Origin: Hyphomonadaceae bacterium UBA4763
Lineage (GTDB): Bacteria > Pseudomonadota > Alphaproteobacteria > Caulobacterales > Aquidulcibacteraceae
DNA length: 6,539 nucleotides
Reading direction: 5' to 3'
NCBI GenBank assembly: GCA_002403455.1
Contig: DHHV01000083.1
Span: 40,698-47,236, forward strand
Part shown: in pieces, positions 5,151 to 6,539 of the stretch
How positions within the stretch are numbered: the stretch's first letter is position 1
Layout of the letters: every line of letters starts with the position of its first letter
The notes under the pieces: generated by a model
What the model was told of the DNA's origin: nothing
Databases searched by the model: none
What the model saw: only the letters and a program-made list of their open reading frames with translations
Position numbers and translations under genes: made by a program

Positions 5151-6539
5151 ATGACGATCGTTTCTGACACCCCCCGCCCCGCCAATGACGCGCAAGCGCG
5201 GCCAAGCTCTGGCGCCTTGTTCGCCGCTTCGTTGGCCGAAGCGGCCGGCAAGCGCGACAAATCCCGCAATTTGCGTCCACTGGCGCGGTTGATCCCGTTT
5301 GTGCTGGCGCATCGAAACCTGGTGTTCGCCGCTTTCGGTTTTTTGCTGCTGTCCTCGACTGCGACCTTGCTGATGCCGGTGGTGGCGCGGCTGCTGATCG
5401 ATCACGGGTTTAGCGGCGATCCGGCCCGGATCAATTTCTATTTCCTATTATTGGGCCTCGTCGCCGTCGGCCTGGCGGGCGCCTCGGCGGCGCGGTTCTT
5501 TTTCGTCAGCGTATTGGGCGAGCGGGTCGTCGCCGACCTGCGCCGCGCGGTCTATGACCACATTATTGGGCTGTCGCCGGCGTTTTTTGCGCGGTTGCGG
5601 ACCGGCGAGGCGTTGTCGCGGCTGACGACCGACACCTTGTTGATTGAGAATTTGGTCGGCGCGACGGCGTCCTTCGCCATCCGCTCGCTGGTGACGCTGA
5701 CAGGGGCGTTGATCTTGCTGGCGGCGACGTCGCTGAAGCTGACCCTGTGGCTGTTGGTGCTGATCCCGATCATGCTCGTGCCGATTTTTGCTTTGGGTCG
5801 GGGCGTGCGCAAACTGACGACGGCGGCGCAAGACCGCGTGGCGGATGCAGCGGCGGAAGCGGCCGAAAATCTCGACGCGATCGAGACGGTGCAAGCCTTT
5901 GGCCGGGAAAGCCATGCGCGGCGGCGCTTTCGCGAGGCGATCGAGGCGGCCTTCTCGGCCAATCGCTTGCGCATTCGGGCGCGCGCCCAGATGACGGCGG
6001 TGGCGATCAGCCTTGGCTTTGGCGGCATTGCTTTGGTGTTGTGGGCCGGCGCGCGGGCCGTGGCGGCTGGCGACATGAGCGGCGGGGCGCTCGCGCAATT
6101 TGTGTTTCTGGCGATTTTTGCCGCCTCTTCGATCGCGGCGGTGGCCGAATCCTGGGGCGATGTGCAAAAAGCCGCCGGCGCGACCGAACGCCTGATGGAA
6201 TTGCTGGCGGAAAAGCCCGAGATCGCCGCGCCGGCCCAAGTGCGCGCCATGCCGATGCCGGCACACGGCGAGATCCGCTTTGACCGGGTGTCTTTTGCCT
6301 ATCCGAGCGCGCCGGAGCGGCTGGCGCTCGATCAGGTCAGCTTTACGATCGCGCCGGGCGAGACAGTGGCGCTGGTCGGGCCGTCAGGGGCGGGCAAAAG
6401 CTCGGTGTTTCGCTTGCTGCTGCGGTTTTACGATCCGGCAAAGGGCGCGGTCGAGGTGGACGGCGTTGCGGGGACCGCCGCCGATCCGCGCGATTGGCGG
6501 GGGGGGGTCTCTTATCTGCCGCTCGAGGCGGCGGTGTCG
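5151..6539 (+). CDS. MsbA-like ABC exporter, fused permease and ATPase (3' end missing)
   Basis: This is a half-size type IV ABC exporter, expected to work as a homodimer in the inner membrane and to export a lipid or hydrophobic compound. 463 residues are visible, and roughly 130 more (rest of the ATPase domain) would lie beyond the window. A charged cytoplasmic extension (1 to about 45) precedes six predicted membrane helices (about 58-82, 95-115, 168-192, 198-216, 282-302, 312-332). The first coupling helix region runs over about 127-160. The ATPase domain has an A-loop tyrosine (Y384 in FAYPS) and the Walker A GPSGAGKSS (410-418). The Q-loop position, fixed by an ungapped fit to typical relatives, is Leu458 instead of Gln (VSYLPLEA). 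The start at 5151 is forced, since TGA at 5142-5144 closes the frame upstream. It fits the MsbA-related exporters common in alphaproteobacteria. The substrate cannot be inferred, and signature, Walker B and H-loop motifs are outside the window. Confidence 0.9.
   Translation, partial: MTIVSDTPRPANDAQARPSSGALFAASLAEAAGKRDKSRNLRPLARLIPFVLAHRNLVFAAFGFLLLSSTATLLMPVVARLLIDHGFSGDPARINFYFLLLGLVAVGLAGASAARFFFVSVLGERVVADLRRAVYDHIIGLSPAFFARLRTGEALSRLTTDTLLIENLVGATASFAIRSLVTLTGALILLAATSLKLTLWLLVLIPIMLVPIFALGRGVRKLTTAAQDRVADAAAEAAENLDAIETVQAFGRESHARRRFREAIEAAFSANRLRIRARAQMTAVAISLGFGGIALVLWAGARAVAAGDMSGGALAQFVFLAIFAASSIAAVAESWGDVQKAAGATERLMELLAEKPEIAAPAQVRAMPMPAHGEIRFDRVSFAYPSAPERLALDQVSFTIAPGETVALVGPSGAGKSSVFRLLLRFYDPAKGAVEVDGVAGTAADPRDWRGGVSYLPLEAAVS
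6499..6507 (+). repeat. Run of nine G within the ABC exporter gene
   Basis: Nine consecutive Gs encode part of Arg450-Gly-Gly-Val453, just before the Q-loop. Such runs are prone to slippage in replication and to sequencing errors. The present length keeps the frame, since YLP follows at the spacing seen in relatives; eight or ten Gs give no exporter-like sequence. Confidence 0.85.

Noticed and set aside
5448..6266. Minus-strand open frame of 272 codons opposite the ABC exporter
   Set aside because: Low-complexity Arg/Gln/His-rich translation opposite a clear exporter frame; a GC-rich shadow, not a gene.

Overview
This GC-rich window (by eye clearly above 60% GC) is ordinary chromosomal DNA. 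Codon usage and protein families suggest an alphaproteobacterium, possibly Hyphomicrobiales-like. That assignment is an inference from protein style, because no rRNA or other marker gene is present. There is no tRNA, rRNA, CRISPR array, insertion sequence or phage gene.

Layout: six protein genes in alternating orientation. (1) The 3' part of mobA (+, cut by the left edge) makes the guanylyltransferase of bis-MGD molybdenum cofactor synthesis. (2) A ytfE/ric/dnrN-type di-iron iron-sulfur cluster repair gene (+) follows after an 86-nt gap. That gap holds a good candidate for an FNR/DNR-type operator, centred 41.5 nt upstream of the predicted transcription start. (3) htpX (-), a membrane zinc metalloprotease, converges on ytfE with only 13 nt between the stop codons. 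(4) A divergent 214-nt region separates htpX from a SulP-STAS anion transporter gene (+). (5) A secreted protein of unknown function (-) converges on the SulP gene, and their stop codons overlap by 4 nt. (6) A 111-nt divergent region with several inverted repeats precedes a MsbA-like half-size ABC exporter (+), cut by the right edge just past its Walker A motif.

How they fit together: mobA and ytfE make biological sense side by side. Molybdoenzymes such as nitrate reductases need bis-MGD, and YtfE repairs Fe-S centres damaged by nitric oxide, a denitrification intermediate. The other genes look like independent single-gene units (membrane quality control, anion uptake, an unknown periplasmic protein, lipid or drug export). 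No new multi-gene system is evident. The points most worth checking are the ytfE promoter geometry, the cysteine-rich tail of YtfE, the uncharacterised secreted protein, the palindrome in front of it, and the apparent loss of the Q-loop glutamine in the ABC exporter next to a run of nine Gs.
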